DNA of 64,000 bases, taken from Hormiphora californensis (Eukaryota > Ctenophora > Tentaculata > Cydippida > Pleurobrachiidae). The notes under the pieces are model-generated. The model had not been told where the DNA came from. It worked only from the letters and a program-made list of their open reading frames with translations, and searched no databases. Within the stretch, counting starts at the first letter, position 1, and each line of letters opens with the position of its first letter. The translations under genes and the position numbers were made by a program. Below are positions 20,201-32,001 of the stretch, piece after piece. The DNA lies in contig CM035357.1 of NCBI GenBank assembly GCA_020137815.1, forward strand, positions 1,819,020-1,883,019. Direction: 5' to 3'.

Positions 20201-21519
20201 CAGCACAATTGTAGAATGTGAAATTTTTTTCGTTTTTTCTTTTTTTTCTGTTTTCTCCGGATTGGAGGTGCCTGCCGGCACCTGAATATCTGACCAATAA
20301 CCATCTCTTTATTTTAAAACCTTTAAAAACATCTCTTTTCTGCAGTACGAGAACACTCGACAGATGTTGGTACCTGCGACTCTACTGGGACTACTCTATG
20401 CAGCCATTGTCAACAAAAACCATTTTCATCTCGTAGGACTCGGCCTCCTCGCTCTCTCTGGAGTTATTGGACCTTCAGGTATTAGTTTGGTCGAGATGTA
20501 GATTGTAGAAGATTTAAAGTAAGAGTGGCGCGCCATGTTTTCTCACAAAACTTGGTGAATGAACGGGGAGTACCACCAGGACCATTGGTACGGTATAGAA
20601 AATTTCAAATTCCGTCTCATTTATTAGTTATGACGTAATATGTTCATTATTTCAACTTTCACAAAATTGTTCTACAGAAAAATCTGTTCATTGTGGATTG
20701 AAATGGATGCTTGCATCGTGTTCAGCGTCAAAAAATAGCCGGGGTACCAAATTTTGGTGTCTCTACCTTGTCTGTGACGCGAGATATTGACAAATATCAA
20801 AAACGACAAAAGTGAGAGAAAGAGAGATTGCTACAAGTGGGTGGCGCGCACAAACAACTAGCACCCAAAGATAACAAACTCTCTTTCTCCCATTTTTGGT
20901 CGTTTTTGATAATTGTCGATATCTCGCGTCACAGACAAGGTAGAGACACCAAAATTTGGTACCCCGGCTATTTTTTGACGCTGAACACGATGCAAGCATC
21001 CATTTCAGTCCGCAATGAACAGATTTTTCTGTAGAGCAATTTTATGAAAGTTGAAATAATGAACATATTACGTCATAACTAATGAACGAGACAGAATTGG
21101 AAATTTTCGATACCGTACCAATGGTCCTGGTGGTACTCCCCGTTCATCCACCAAGTTTTGTGAGAAAACACGGCGCGCCACTCTTACTTTAAAGAAGGTT
21201 GAGTTAGTTGGTGGAGATTAGCAATATTGCGTGTTGTAACTCTCTTTACATTTGTGCGGGGCTCGCGAAAGGCAGTCTAGCTTGGCAACAATATATTGCG
21301 TGTTAGATAGGCTACGTGAATTCATCGGAACATGCTCAGGGCAATATATGATCTATTTTTATCCTACTAGTAGTACTCATTATCCATCATACTCAATAGC
21401 ATTATTCAATGCATTTCCTTTCAGGAAAGATAGGTCCAGTACACAGAATCGATCTCTTCCACTTTGCTCTCGCTGGTGCTCTCTACGCTTTCAAAACTGG
21501 ACTCATCCATGTTATTTGA
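17212..21519 (+). CDS. Small multipass membrane protein, unrecognised family
   Basis: Five exons join in phase: 17212-17292, 17419-17545, 17682-17812, 20346-20478 and 21425-21519, giving about 188 residues. The protein is almost all hydrophobic, with five or six helices: DLILSLTCLLCCYEIFL; VIYGFILVGLASAAGVFRFG; LPWLMLLSASIQL; IFVILGMHVCTIQ; LVPATLLGLLYAAIV and HLVGLGLLALSGVI; then DLFHFALAGALYAFKTG near the end. I do not recognise the family and assign no function. There is no cleaved signal peptide. Intron 3 (2.5 kb) carries a degraded LINE, and intron 4 carries a 675-bp palindrome. The consistent phases and strong splice sites make the gene model credible. Confidence 0.7.
18160..19397 (+). 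mobile_element. Degraded LINE reverse transcriptase in an intron
   Basis: Reverse-transcriptase blocks are spread over several frames: NQHGFRAKRSCLTQLVDH, YLDMSKAFDKVCH, SGVPQGTVLAPLLFLLYVND and KLFADDAKV (FADD catalytic block), then after a frame change INQWAAENSMELNAQKYQ, KDLGIIVDSELTWNP and IRPHLEYISPIWSP. Near the end are NYGNCIVDYY and, in another frame, FKIPDDPHKG. Frameshifts and stops show it is dead. No endonuclease part is present. It lies in intron 3 of the multipass membrane protein gene. Confidence 0.8.
20516..21190. mobile_element. 675-bp near-perfect palindromic MITE
   Basis: The left arm starting agtaagagtggcgcgcc is repeated inverted, ending ggcgcgccactcttact. The arms are about 310 bp with few mismatches (shared ggggagtaccaccaggacca, ggtaccaaattttggtgtct). 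The flanks are tttaaa-like on both sides. No ORF resembles a transposase. In the transcript it would fold into a long double-stranded RNA stem. Confidence 0.75.
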
Positions 21520-22122
21520 GGGTCCAAGTAGGAGCCATTTTGTGGATACATTTCAAGACTATACGGTTCTGACTCAAATGTTAATTTTCAAGCGTGAATT
21601 TGATTTTGACAGTATGAATAATTTTTAATCAGACCTAGGATTAGATAACGTTTCAATCTTTTAATGAAAATCTATTTATCAATGAATTTGTTGAGTGCAC
21701 TCGAGTGGCGAGAAAAAGATAAATTATTAGTCATCTGATAAATTATATTTGTTCAACAATTTATATGTTCACAGTTAAAAAACAATGAGTATTCAACACA
21801 GGTGATTGCCTTACTAAATCATTTTCCATTCATATCCCTTGGAAATTACCGAAATTATTTTAAATCCCCTCCTGTCTCCCATGTTAATTACATCAGCATG
21901 GAGCAAATATATAAGTACCGTAAAACCATATATTTTCGCGGGAAACTCCTTCATCAGCGACTCCTGGTACGCTGGTGAAGTCGTCAGGGACCACCAGTAG
22001 CCAAATCGTGAAAATTAATTCCCCGCGAAAATGAATGGTTTTACTATAATACTAAAAACCCAATCCTTATTTAGCCCAGATATGACCTGACATGATCTAA
22101 TGTAACATATAATACAAGTGTA
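21520..22122. other. AT-rich spacer before ADCK5
   Basis: No gene recognised. A short inverted repeat at about 21918-22043 (accgtaaaaccatatattttc paired with gaaaatgaatggttttacta) looks like another small palindromic element. Confidence 0.4.
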
Positions 22123-24522
22123 ATGCTTCTGCGGCAGCTATGCCGGCGTCCCCCCTCCCTTCCACACTCCTCCCCTCTACAACCTAGTGTCACCTGCACC
22201 CATCCAATCCGGAACCTAACCAATACAGCACGTCGACATGCCTCTCTCAAATCCCGAATCCTTGTTAATCCCATCACCCGTTTGCCCGTTGAAGTAGTAA
22301 AGATCCATTGGACGATTATCAAGGTTCCCTTTTCTTTCCTTCGAGCAGCCATCACACCTCTCCTCTTTGGCGGGTCAGTGTTCCTGGTCTACTGTGGGGG
22401 ATACTCCCTTATATCACCGGCCGAATGGGCCCTTTCAGACTCTAACGTGTATCTTAATGGGGTGTTTAGGGTGTTGAGAACTTTGGTTAACGCTGCAATG
22501 ATTGTGATTGTCATGAAGTGGATGTACTGGGGTGTAGAGGTACCTGAGAGTATGACACGACGCGGTCGAGGACCACCTGTGGGGGGTCAACCGGCATCCA
22601 AACAGGAGAATGAGAATTTGACACCTATTGAAATGAAATACAAGGAGGTTCAGCACGACTTTTGGTTGTTCGCAGCAAACAAAATCGCTCAAACTTTCCT
22701 GGCGAACGGTGGGATTTACATTAAGTTAGGACAAGCGATGGCAACCTACTCTTCAATGTTACCCCAAGAGTTCGGAGATGCTTTGAAACCTCTCCTAACG
22801 AGTATATTTGAGCGGGAAAACGGGGAAATTGACCACATGTTTGCGAGAGATTTAGGTGGGCCACCGAGCGAGCTGTTTGCCGAGTTCCACCGGCAGCCCA
22901 TTGCAGGAGCATCCATAGCTCAGGTGTTTCTGGGGAAGACTAATAAAGGCGAAAAAGTAGCCATCAAAGTCCAATATCACGATATAGCGAAACGCTTCAA
23001 AACAGATAAATACACCACTATTTTCCTTCTGAAGATTCTAAATTACTTTCAACCTGATATCGAGTTTCTGAAGATGGTGCCTCACGTGTTTAATGGTTTA
23101 GAACTGGAGCTGGATTTCGTTACGGAGGGTAAAAACGCAGAGCAATGTGCCCGGGATCTTTCCCATCTTGACTTTCTGGTCATTCCCAAGGTTCACTGGG
23201 ACCTCTCTAGTAGGAGAATCCTGACAATGGAATTTGCAGAGGGAGTCAACTTGGTGGATGTACCTCAACTAAAATCGGCTGGTTTTGATCTTAGTGACAT
23301 CATGAGAAAGTTGGTGAGGGTGTTTGGGGAACAGGTGTTTAACACGGGTCACGTGCACAGTGATCCTCATCCTGGGAATATTCTGGTGCGGAAGGACAAT
23401 AACGGGAAAACAGAGGTCGTTCTGATTGATCATGGGCTTTATGAGAGGTTGTCTCCGACCCTCCGGCAGGCTTTTGCTGCTTTCTGGCACTCTGTTATTA
23501 TTGAAGATGATGAAACCGTCCAGAGGAGTGGACGGGATATGGGGCTCGCGCATCCGGATATATTTGCAACGCTTCTCTTTTTCAAAGCGTACGGGAAGAT
23601 GAAGAAGATGGGGTTCGGGGGAGGGAGTCACAGAATGCCCAGTGAGCTGAGTGAGGAAGAGAGGAAGGAGATGGAGGATATTCGGAGTATGGGGCACGAA
23701 ATGTTCAATAGTCTACCGAAACAGTTGGGGCTGGTTATACGGAATATCAGACTCACTCAGGTATATTGCATGACTAAATTAGTAAGTTACCACACAGATG
23801 ACTTACAGTGCTACTTGCAGTCAAAATACGGTATTGCGAAATACAGTAATGAGATACACACGTTGCATAACGCGCAGCAAAAAGTTCATGTGTCAGCACG
23901 TACTAGCGTACTGATTGGCCACGGTTGCGTGTCGTCTTACTGTATCTTCGTTTTCCATTACCGTTTTCCCACTACAAGCGACCGTGATACTCTCAGTTAA
24001 CATGACCCACTCATTACACAACTCAAATTCCTGTTTGTTTCATACTCCTAGTCAGTCTAGTTACACGATTCCCCCCGCTTGCAGGGTATCAACCTTTCCT
24101 TTGGAATTCCGGTCAACAGAACTAGGTTAATGGCAGAGATTGCCGTGAAGTACAGTCACCGTGACACTGACCTGTGGACATCAATAAAACAAAGGGTGAA
24201 TTATACAGTCCTTACATAGTAGTAGTAGTAGTAGTAGTACGGTCCTTACATTTGTTAGAATTGTAGGAAGTTCAGAGAAATATGAATTATGATTTGTATC
24301 TGTTACTAAAATATGGTATATTTCAGATAAGCTAACTAATTAAAGTAACTAATTAAAAATTTGATATTTCAGATAAAGTTTGAGTGGCACTTTTTGTACT
24401 TGGACGTCCGGAATCGCCTCCTTGAGTGGGGTGCCTGGGTCTACAGTGTGTGGACTCGAAACCAAACGAAGAATGGAGACCGACCTGACTTGACCCAGGC
24501 TGTCTCGTTCCTTCGTGCATAA
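22123..24522 (+). CDS. ADCK5: ADCK5-type atypical (ABC1/UbiB) kinase
   Basis: Member of the mitochondrial ABC1/UbiB atypical kinase family. Exons 22123-23760, 24085-24195 and 24373-24522 give about 632 residues, and the order of blocks fits ADCK5 rather than ADCK1 or ADCK2. Seen in sequence: an Arg-rich N-terminus (LLRQLCRRPPSLPHSS) suited to mitochondrial import; a hydrophobic stretch near residues 75-95; the UbiB KxGQ motif in GGIYIKLGQAMATYSS; the Ala-rich loop GASIAQVFLG; the Lys of VAIKVQYHD; EGKNAEQCARDLSHLDF; catalytic HSDPHPGNILVR; and LIDHGLYE (DHG in place of DFG). After the second splice the protein continues GINLSFGIPVNRTRLMAE, as in ADCK5. A longer open frame to 24000 reads through the first donor and is not used. 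Confidence 0.88.
23870..24000. mobile_element. MITE fragment in ADCK5 intron 1
   Basis: The sequence gttcatgtgtcagcacgtac ... ttccattaccgttttcccac matches 35390-35490 in reverse complement, so a further MITE family has at least two copies. The 35390-35490 copy lies in an intron of the third TMEM-like gene. Confidence 0.55.
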
Positions 24523-24780
24523 AGACTGAGACTCTGTCCGTAATGTGTCCTCAAACGTTCCGTAGGCAGTATGTCATACTACCCTCTGTTTGACATTAAT
24601 TTTGTTGTGTCGACCCTCATTAAACCAATTTGACTTATTTTACAGATCTGCACATTGTATAATATTTGGATCATGTTTTGTAGATACTAAATGAACCTCG
24701 TTTCAACTGTTTCTCAAAGTTCCAAGTTAATCGTCTTGGCACGTCAATACTAAACTTGTTTTTACCAGAAGGTTCTTAAA

Positions 24781-26591
24781 ATGGAAGAGGGTGGATTTAC
24801 GATGGTTACTCGGCAGAGAAAACGAAAGAAGGGCCGCTCCAAGAATTCTAAACCCACTGAATCGATAACAATACCATCTGGCAATGAGATGAACTTTGAT
24901 ATCAAGAGTCTTGTGAATGAAGTTTCATTGGAAGGTAAATGAGTTTTAAATCACGTTCCGGGTTCCCTCTCCATTATTCAAACTGATTGCTCCTTCATCA
25001 AATTAATTATTAATGTTTCAGATCAAAATTTTTGCTCCTTCATCAAAACAGCGATTGAAAAGTATGCGATTGAGGATATCGTATGTTATGGCATTGGCAG
25101 TATTGCATCCTGTAAACTTGCACAGTACCAACTTGCCGTGTTACTCAACGTCTGCAATGGAAAAACGTGTGAGTCAGGTGTAAAATAGAAAGGTATTACA
25201 CCTGAATTTTATAATCGCATTACTAGGAGTAATATTTCATCCTTAATTTCATAATACTATTGCCCCCACTTCAGTCTCGAGTGACTAATAAACATTTTCT
25301 CAAGAGCAAAGGCGGAAGTTTCCGATAAGATAAAATGCAAAGTTCACTCTGTATTTTTTCTTATCGGAAATTTGCCCTTGAGACAATTTTTATTGGTCGT
25401 GGTCATACCACTGCAAATTATGCTTTTAGGAAATACCACCAAGTATAATAAAAAGATACTAGACAGCACTGTAAATTTGTTATGATCTGAAATATGAACC
25501 CTAATCAGAAAACTGTTCAGGTGCTCGGTATATGACCCGGTGCTGGGAGAAACAGAGAGACAGCTGATAGAGAAACAAGGTTTGGCAGCCCCTGAAAAAG
25601 GTGATGGATGTCGAAAAAAGGCAGCAGTACCCACACTTTTTTATATGATTCACTGCAGGTAAGACTCTACACTTTTGTAAAGATTTGAACCTATAATCAG
25701 GCAATGACATAGTAGTCTTTGGTCCTGTGTTTTTATAAAAGCAGTGTGAGTGAATCTTTTGAGGTTAGAACTAAAATCAGTTATTATTTTCCAGTAAGGA
25801 CATGTACGATAATGTGATCACAGCAAACAAGGGAACATTGGGGAATTGTGTCATTATCGGGAACTCTATCCAGGGATATCTTACTCACAACACAGATGCC
25901 TCATTAAAGAACGAGGTTGGTTCATGTTCAACACACAGCTCTACAGGTTTCATAAACAGAGTTTCATTAACTAGCGCACCCATTGGGTGCGCCTCAAGTA
26001 AGGATTTTTTGATAACCCACCCGGCTTCGCCGGATGGTTCTTTTCGCCCCTTGAACGTCAATAACACGGTTGCCATGGCAACTGTATCGGTAACCATGAA
26101 GACTGGCATGTTAAAAGTCATTCGAAAATATCAACAAACTTCCACCGGAAGTTCCAAAAGTGTTAATAACAGCTTTACAGCTTTAGTCACATAAAGTGTT
26201 TTATGAAGGAGCAGTCTGTCGCTTAGATACCGCCTAACGAACGACCACTTCGACGTTCATCTCCAAATTATAATAGAGATGATAAGTTACACAGGATAAG
26301 TATCGGATAATTGTTTATGAGCCGCATGATAATAGTTTGTAGAGATGGTACTATTATGATAAGTTAGTTTCAGTTGCTGTTGTTAACTTGGTTACGAAGT
26401 CACCCATAATTTACGTTGGGGTGCTCCCACAGATGTATAATTTCATTGCCAAATTATCCACCACTTCCCAGGTACCAGGTCTGTTTGCTGCTGCGAGTGA
26501 ATCAACTGAAGAACCTCTCCCTTCCTTCGACAGTTACCCCAATGTTTTTAACGATACCTACCTGATACACTTTAACAAGAACAAAAGATGA
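24781..26591 (+). CDS. SRRD: SRR1-like protein
   Basis: SRR1 domain protein. Plant SRR1 acts in light and clock signalling; the animal protein is linked to heme metabolism, but the biochemical activity is unclear. Exons: 24781-24934, 25022-25166, 25521-25658, 25795-25915 and 26433-26591, about 238 residues. Markers: a basic N-terminus (RQRKRKKGRSKNSK), VCYGIGSIASCKLAQYQLAV, CSVYDPVLGETE, TLFYMIHC, CVIIGNSIQGYL and the terminal FNDTYLIHF, in the family's order. The exon-2 donor is set at AC/gtgtga because only that gives an in-frame VYDP block; the adjacent gtgagt would shift frame. A hairpin lies at about 25302-25382 in intron 2. Confidence 0.82.
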
Positions 26592-26768
26592 TGTATTTTG
26601 TTTAGAATATTTTCAGTTTTATAATTGACAATTAACATGAAATTTTGTTTATTGTTTCTGTCTGTTCCCCCTCACAATAACAGTTTGTGTCGCCATTCTC
26701 TACATCACCTTATTGTGTCCCTGTCTCTCTACAGAGCTGTCCCGTGTTCTCTCTACAACGGGTTCTCT

Positions 26769-28991
26769 CTACAGCTCTGCTTTGTTTAGAGGGTTATACG
26801 GACACTTATGGCACGCTCGTTTCTGCCTCAACTCTCTCATCCCCTTCCGCACCTCAATCTTTCCGTACTGCTTCTCCGCATACCTTCCAAACAACCGGTA
26901 ATAGTAACAGTAAACATCAGAAGGACGGAGCTCAGTCCGGATGAAATGCCGCCCATTTTCTGATATGATGTGGGCTAGGTGGTCGTTCTCAGCGGCCCAG
27001 TTGATCCGTTGGATCAGGTTATTAAGGTTGTGGTTGAAGGGGATGTAGTGGACCCAGGGTTCGATATCAGCGTAGAAATGCTCATAGAAGAAGGAGTCCT
27101 GTGGAAATACAATATGTGTGTTAGGTGTTTGGAATCGGAAATGTGATGAGAGCTAGCTCAAAATTTGAAATTCAATTCTGTAAAAAATAAATCCTGAAGA
27201 TTTAGTTTCCCAGTACCTGTTTAAAAAGTACTGCAGGGCCAGCCATTATGAATGGAACCCGTGTAGCAGCAGCCATCCCATCAAGTGACAACTGATACTT
27301 GTACTCGAAGAAGTCGTTGAACGGAATCCTGGAGGCATGCTCTCCATACATACTGGGCACATGAGAAAAAAACAGGGACTGAGTCAACTTAGCATCAATC
27401 TTATCTGGGTAACTCCTGGATAGCCTACACAGATCAAGCCTCTGTTCCCTGGAATCTCGACCTCTCCAAAACCCAATCGGAACCTTCTCAGACCACTCTG
27501 GACCGACTGTCCCCGCTTGGAGTCTCTGTAGATCAAGATCGGATTTGTGGAGCGACTTCTGGATACTGTCAGTCAGCTCGTAACTGGGCAGGGCAATGTC
27601 CGCTGTATCTCGGGATCCTCCGAATGAGAACACAGGGATTGGGAGTCGCGTTGTCTTGACGATGGGCTTATCCCGGAAGTTGACGAAGAATTCCATGTCG
27701 GGAAAGGACACTTTGCCCATCAGGGATAGGAGCATGGATTCAAACTTAACATTTAGGCCACTGTGTTCACCTGGGAAGAATTGTGGAGGTTAAGCTGCTC
27801 AGTACATAAATACATAGTATACACTGTTGTAATGGTGTAGCTGGGTAATTTTATACACGTCTGTCACAATTGTGTGACAACTAAATATTTCCCTTGAATT
27901 ACCAGGGTATTTTCTCCATACCATCTCCTATAACGTTGTTCTCTCACCTATTTCCTTGCTGTAGACCTGGTTGTTCAAGATAACGTAGTGACCCAGATTG
28001 TAGTGGGTATCAAACTTCCTGTTCACTTGTGCATCTAGGTCAACTACTGAGATATCCGGGAATTGCTCCAGGTCCAAGTCAATCTGATAGAATGGTGGGG
28101 GGGTATGTTAGCTGGACTTAAAACTTATGTACAACAAGAAAAAGTAGAGAGAAGGAGAGAATTTTTACTCCAACTTTATTGAACTTCTGTCTTTGGATTG
28201 CCGTGTCTGAGAAATAGGCTAATAATCGAGTGATCTATAGTCTTTTTACCGGAGAAGTAGACGTTTTATGATTTACATTTCATGGGTATATTACCGGAGA
28301 AGTAGACGTTTTACATTTCAGTGGTATATTATACCTGGGTGTAATTTGTTTTGCATTCCATCATCTCAGTCCACTTTGCAGCGTTCCTCTCCGCACACCC
28401 ACACGACTCGTGGAAAATGGGACCTTGAAGGGTGTAGGGAGAGTTCGCCACTTGAGCTCCGTTCTCCAGCTTTACCTCGATTTCCAGGTCATCAACCTGT
28501 GGGATATAGGGGTTAAATTGACAATATCATAGGTATTGGGTAGGGGCCAAATTGATATTTGATATGCAATTAGAAAGGACCTAAGTCCTAAAACCCCTGA
28601 TTTGAACTCCGAATCCAGTTACCTCTTCAAACAACCTAAACCTGGCCAGGTACACACCGTCCTCTCTGTCCACAATCTCGCTCCACACCCTCACCACATG
28701 TTTCCCTCCATCCTTCCTGACCTCCATCTTGAACTTATTCCCCACGGATACCGTGAAATTCTGCCCATTTGAGTCCACCGCCTGGATGTAGAAATACCTG
28801 ACGGGCATGTGGAAGGCTGGATCCAACCCGGGACCCCAGACTTTACTGTGCTTAGGGCAGAGACTCCGTGTGGCGGTTGCGCCCCCGAGGGACATTTGGG
28901 GTTGCCCGCCGAGATTTCCATCGAAGGCTATTTCTGTTGTCTGGGTGAGGCCCAGGAGAGGGATGAGTAAACACGTAACAAGGGGACACAT
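26769..28991 (-). CDS. POGLUT2/3: Protein O-glucosyltransferase 2/3 (KDELC-type, GT90)
   Basis: An ER-lumen enzyme that adds O-glucose to EGF repeats of secreted proteins. Exons: 28623-28991, 28335-28496, 27948-28083, 27217-27770 and 26769-27098, in phase, 516 residues, near the family's usual 500. Order: signal peptide MCPLVTCLLIPLLGLTQ; a filamin-type domain (LCPKHSKVWGPGLDPAFHMP; RYFYIQAVDSNGQNFT; VANSPYTLQGPIFHESCGC); then the CAP10/GT90 domain with SFGGSRDTADIALPSYEL, VPIGFWRGRDSREQR, NDFFEYKYQLSLDG and FYADIEPWVHYIPF. The C-terminus is NKAEL, a departure from the canonical KDEL retrieval signal. Whether it is orthologous to POGLUT2 or POGLUT3 cannot be settled here. It converges with SRRD (178 bp between stops) and diverges from the next gene (286 bp). 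Confidence 0.9.
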
Positions 28992-29277
28992 GATGCAAAC
29001 TGAGGTTGGGGAGAGAGAGAAAGAGAGAGGGAGAGAGAGAGGGAGAGAGAGAGAGAGGGGGAGTGAGTGAGAAAGAGAGAGGGAGAAAGAGAGATCTTAT
29101 GTATTGGAGCTGTACACGGCGTTTGGTGAGGTGTGTGCGTGTATCTGGCTATGTGTAATAGCGTGTGTGTGTGATTCAAGAGCTTCATGTGACCCTTGTC
29201 AGCGCTAATATCCAATCTACCAGCTACATTTTACAAGAACAATGAATGAATAAAATTTTACCTGTTTTTCTAGTAGG
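28992..29277. promoter_or_regulatory. Divergent intergenic region
   Basis: 286 bp between two head-to-head start codons (POGLUT2/3 minus, TMEM-like A plus). It contains a (GAGA)n tract at 29015-29095 and a gtgtgtgt stretch. A shared bidirectional promoter is inferred from geometry only. Confidence 0.4.
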
Positions 29278-31866
29278 ATGATTTGTACTCGGGCACTGCT
29301 AGGTTCGGCCAGGAAGTCCCTTCTGACTAGTACCACAAGGCAGTCCCTCCTGGAGAAGATTCAACCATTTAGAAACTTCGCAACACAACAGACTCGTGAG
29401 TAATATTCAGTGGGCTTTGTATTTTATACAAGAAATCGTTTCCCCAACATTCAACAATGAATATTAACCCTCCGGAATTTGTCTTGAAAAGCACACATTG
29501 TTCCCAGTTTTGGTGTTTTAAAACCCTTCCCCTGTTCAGAGAAAGGGGCGAGAAAGCAGGCTGAAGAGAAGAGAATACTACTGTACCAACGAAACAATTA
29601 CAAGAGAGATTTGAGGTTCAATAAATTCGCTGGATTCTGCATCTGGGGACCAGGTAAAACTATCACTGTATTATTCTCATAACTGACCTAGACCACTGTT
29701 TAGGCTTTAGGGACAGGGTCTAATCGTTCCTGAAACACGAGTTTCCTGAAACACGAGTTTCCGCTTTTTTATACTCATATCATCTAACTCGGCTGTCCCT
29801 TTTTATGATCCCCTTCTTCTCTTAGTCTTCTCGGATCATTATTGTTGCACTTATAACACTCGACCTTCGGTCTCGTGTTATAAGTTTTCAGGTACAACTT
29901 ATAGGCATAATAAAATCCTACACTGTATTATTGTCATATCTGACCTAGATCACTTTTTAGGTACAGGGACCATGATACGTCCACTCTGAAAATAAACCCG
30001 AGTTTCTGGTTGTTCACTCTCAGATCTAACTCAGCTGTCCTGCTCATTTTATAACCCTCGGGGGTTATCTAAATTCTAGCCCCATTCAGGAGTGTTCACG
30101 GTGTCCCTTTTTATGATTACCAGTAACCGACCGAATCAGGAAATACTGGCCCCTGATTGGCTGATAACCAGTCACGTGACCTAAATAACTTGTTCTGATT
30201 GCTTGTTTACTTGTTTCGGTAGGTTCCTGATGACCCCCTTCCTCTCGTTCCAGGAGTGTTCACGGTTATAAACCTGTTGGATCTGGGTAGAAACTACGCC
30301 AAAGTTCCCCTCTTCCAGCAGGCCTCACTTGTTGTCTGTGCCGCTGGTTGGTTTGCTGGGGCCATACTCATCTGGAAAAAACAGGTACACAGTAAGAGAA
30401 ATTACGAGAGAGCTCAATTGTCGGCGTGAGAGCGGTAGAAAGCAGTAGAAAAGAAAGGGAAGAAATTTAGAAGTTAGATACTGGAAAGTGGATAGAATAA
30501 TTCTAGAATGATTCTAGAAAAAAAAAGATTATTTTCATAGAATTGTTCGGTACGATTTGAGATGACAGGGGGTCTACCAACCCTCTTGCCTAGCGAGTCT
30601 AACTAGTTATCTTCGGATTTAAAAACTGGTTTTCTTATAGGACAATAACTGGATCACCGTTTTTAAAACTTGTGCATTTTAACAAATATAACTTTGTTTG
30701 TCGTAATGCCCTCAGCAATTCATACCTTTTATCTTCTCTCTATGACTGAATGTTATAATCTAACCCTTATTCTCCTTTATATTTGTAAAATAGAGGGTCG
30801 AACAAGGCAAATTATAACAGCGTGTCAACTGCTAGTGGGAGACACTAGCGTGGTATGTGCAAAAAAATGTGTGCCACACCAATTTCGTTTTTTCAAAAAA
30901 CACGCAAGAAAAAGTTTTTCAAGATCAACTTTTCACGTTTTGGCTCATAACTCCTGTTTCTGATAAGATAAAGACTTCAAACCTTCGCCATTCGATGGAG
31001 CTTGAAATTTCCTTTCCAACGGTATGCAAATGATTTCTGTAGCTCATCAGGAACCGGAGATATGATCACTTATGATCATAACCGCGTAAGTTTCCTTCGG
31101 CATTATCATAATTGATCATATCTCCGGTTCCTGATGAGCTACAGAAATCGTTTGCATACCGTTGGAAAGGGAATTTCAAGCCCCATCGAATGGCGAAGGT
31201 TTGAAGTCTTTATCTTATCAGAAAAAGGAGTTATGAGCCAAAACGTGAAAAGTCAATCTTGAAAAACTTTTTCTTGCGTGTTTTTTGAAAAACGAAATTG
31301 GTGTGGCGCGCATTTTTTTGCGCATACCACGCTAGTGTCTCCCATGACTATGCAGGTAACAACACCACTAGTATATAACAAGTAATATAACAAGTGCGTG
31401 TTCAATTCAGGTACGGCAGCTCGAGTATTTCCCACTTAAGAACATGTTTGAGATAACAACGCTGAACTGGAGAGGAGCTCCCGTGGTAGATCGAGCTAAA
31501 CTGGGGGATGTACTTTATAGGGATACCAATGAACGACAAAATAGTGAGTTTCATCATGAGACAAAATAGTGAGTTTGAGAGACCATGATTTATGACACAA
31601 AATAGTGAGTTTGAAAGGATTTAGGAGATAAAATTGTGAGACTAAAACATGGAAATTGGAATCAGATGTACAATGATATCATCATGTACATTTGGGCCAT
31701 TATACAACATTGACAACAAATCGTGATTCAATATTCCCATTTAATTTCCATTTAATTTCCAGGGTTGATTCTGCAAGTAATGGACAGGGATTTTGTTATA
31801 CAAAAAGATAAGGGTGTTTTGCCGAATGAAGAGACTCTATACAAGCTGACGGGACGAAGAAGTTGA
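29278..31866 (+). CDS. Two-helix, probably mitochondrial protein (TMEM223/186/70-like) A
   Basis: Exons 29278-29395, 29540-29653, 30254-30384, 31411-31543 and 31763-31866 give 199 residues. The N-terminus (MICTRALLGSARKSLLTS) is basic and lacks acidic residues, like a mitochondrial presequence. A short strand RILLYQRN leads into a first hydrophobic segment (FAGFCIWGPGVFTVINLL) and a second (SLVVCAAGWFAGAILIW), then a soluble tail (NMFEITTLNWRGAP; LILQVMDRDFVIQ). TMEM223, TMEM186 and TMEM70, inner-membrane assembly factors, share this layout and an LLYE-type strand before helix 1. I infer family membership from architecture, not alignment. Introns 2 and 3 contain a hAT-like MITE and a 506-bp palindrome. 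Confidence 0.6.
30121..30229. mobile_element. hAT-like MITE in intron 2 of TMEM-like A
   Basis: CAGTAACCGACCGAATCAGG to GGTAGGTTCCTG, flanked by atgattac and atgacccc (imperfect 8 bp). It separates two copies of ggagtgttcacggt, of which only the second (30254) is the exon start. Confidence 0.7.
30838..31343. mobile_element. 506-bp near-perfect palindromic MITE
   Basis: Ends gggagacactagcgtggtat and its complement, with arms of about 245 bp. The centre is near 31090 (cttatgatcataaccgcgtaag). It has no coding capacity and lies in intron 3 of the TMEM-like gene A. It differs in sequence from the palindrome at 20516-21190 but has the same architecture and position type. Confidence 0.75.
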
Positions 31867-32001
31867 ATTTATATTTGTTACGAAAGTTTTGTAATAATTT
31901 TGTTTTCCGTGATTTTGGGGGCAAAACTATTTAGTAGTTTCATTACATTACAAATTTCAATGATGAATTTAACACTAATCCCATTTTCTATGTTAGTCAC
32001 C

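Noticed and set aside
23761-24000. Extension of the ADCK5 open frame to 24000
   Set aside because: A GTATAT donor at 23761 and an exon at 24085 continue the ADCK5-specific GINLSFG sequence. The extension runs into a MITE fragment.
25162-25170. Donor gtgagt at 25169 for SRRD exon 2
   Set aside because: It leaves the wrong phase for the VYDP exon. The gtgtga donor two bases earlier gives the conserved frame.
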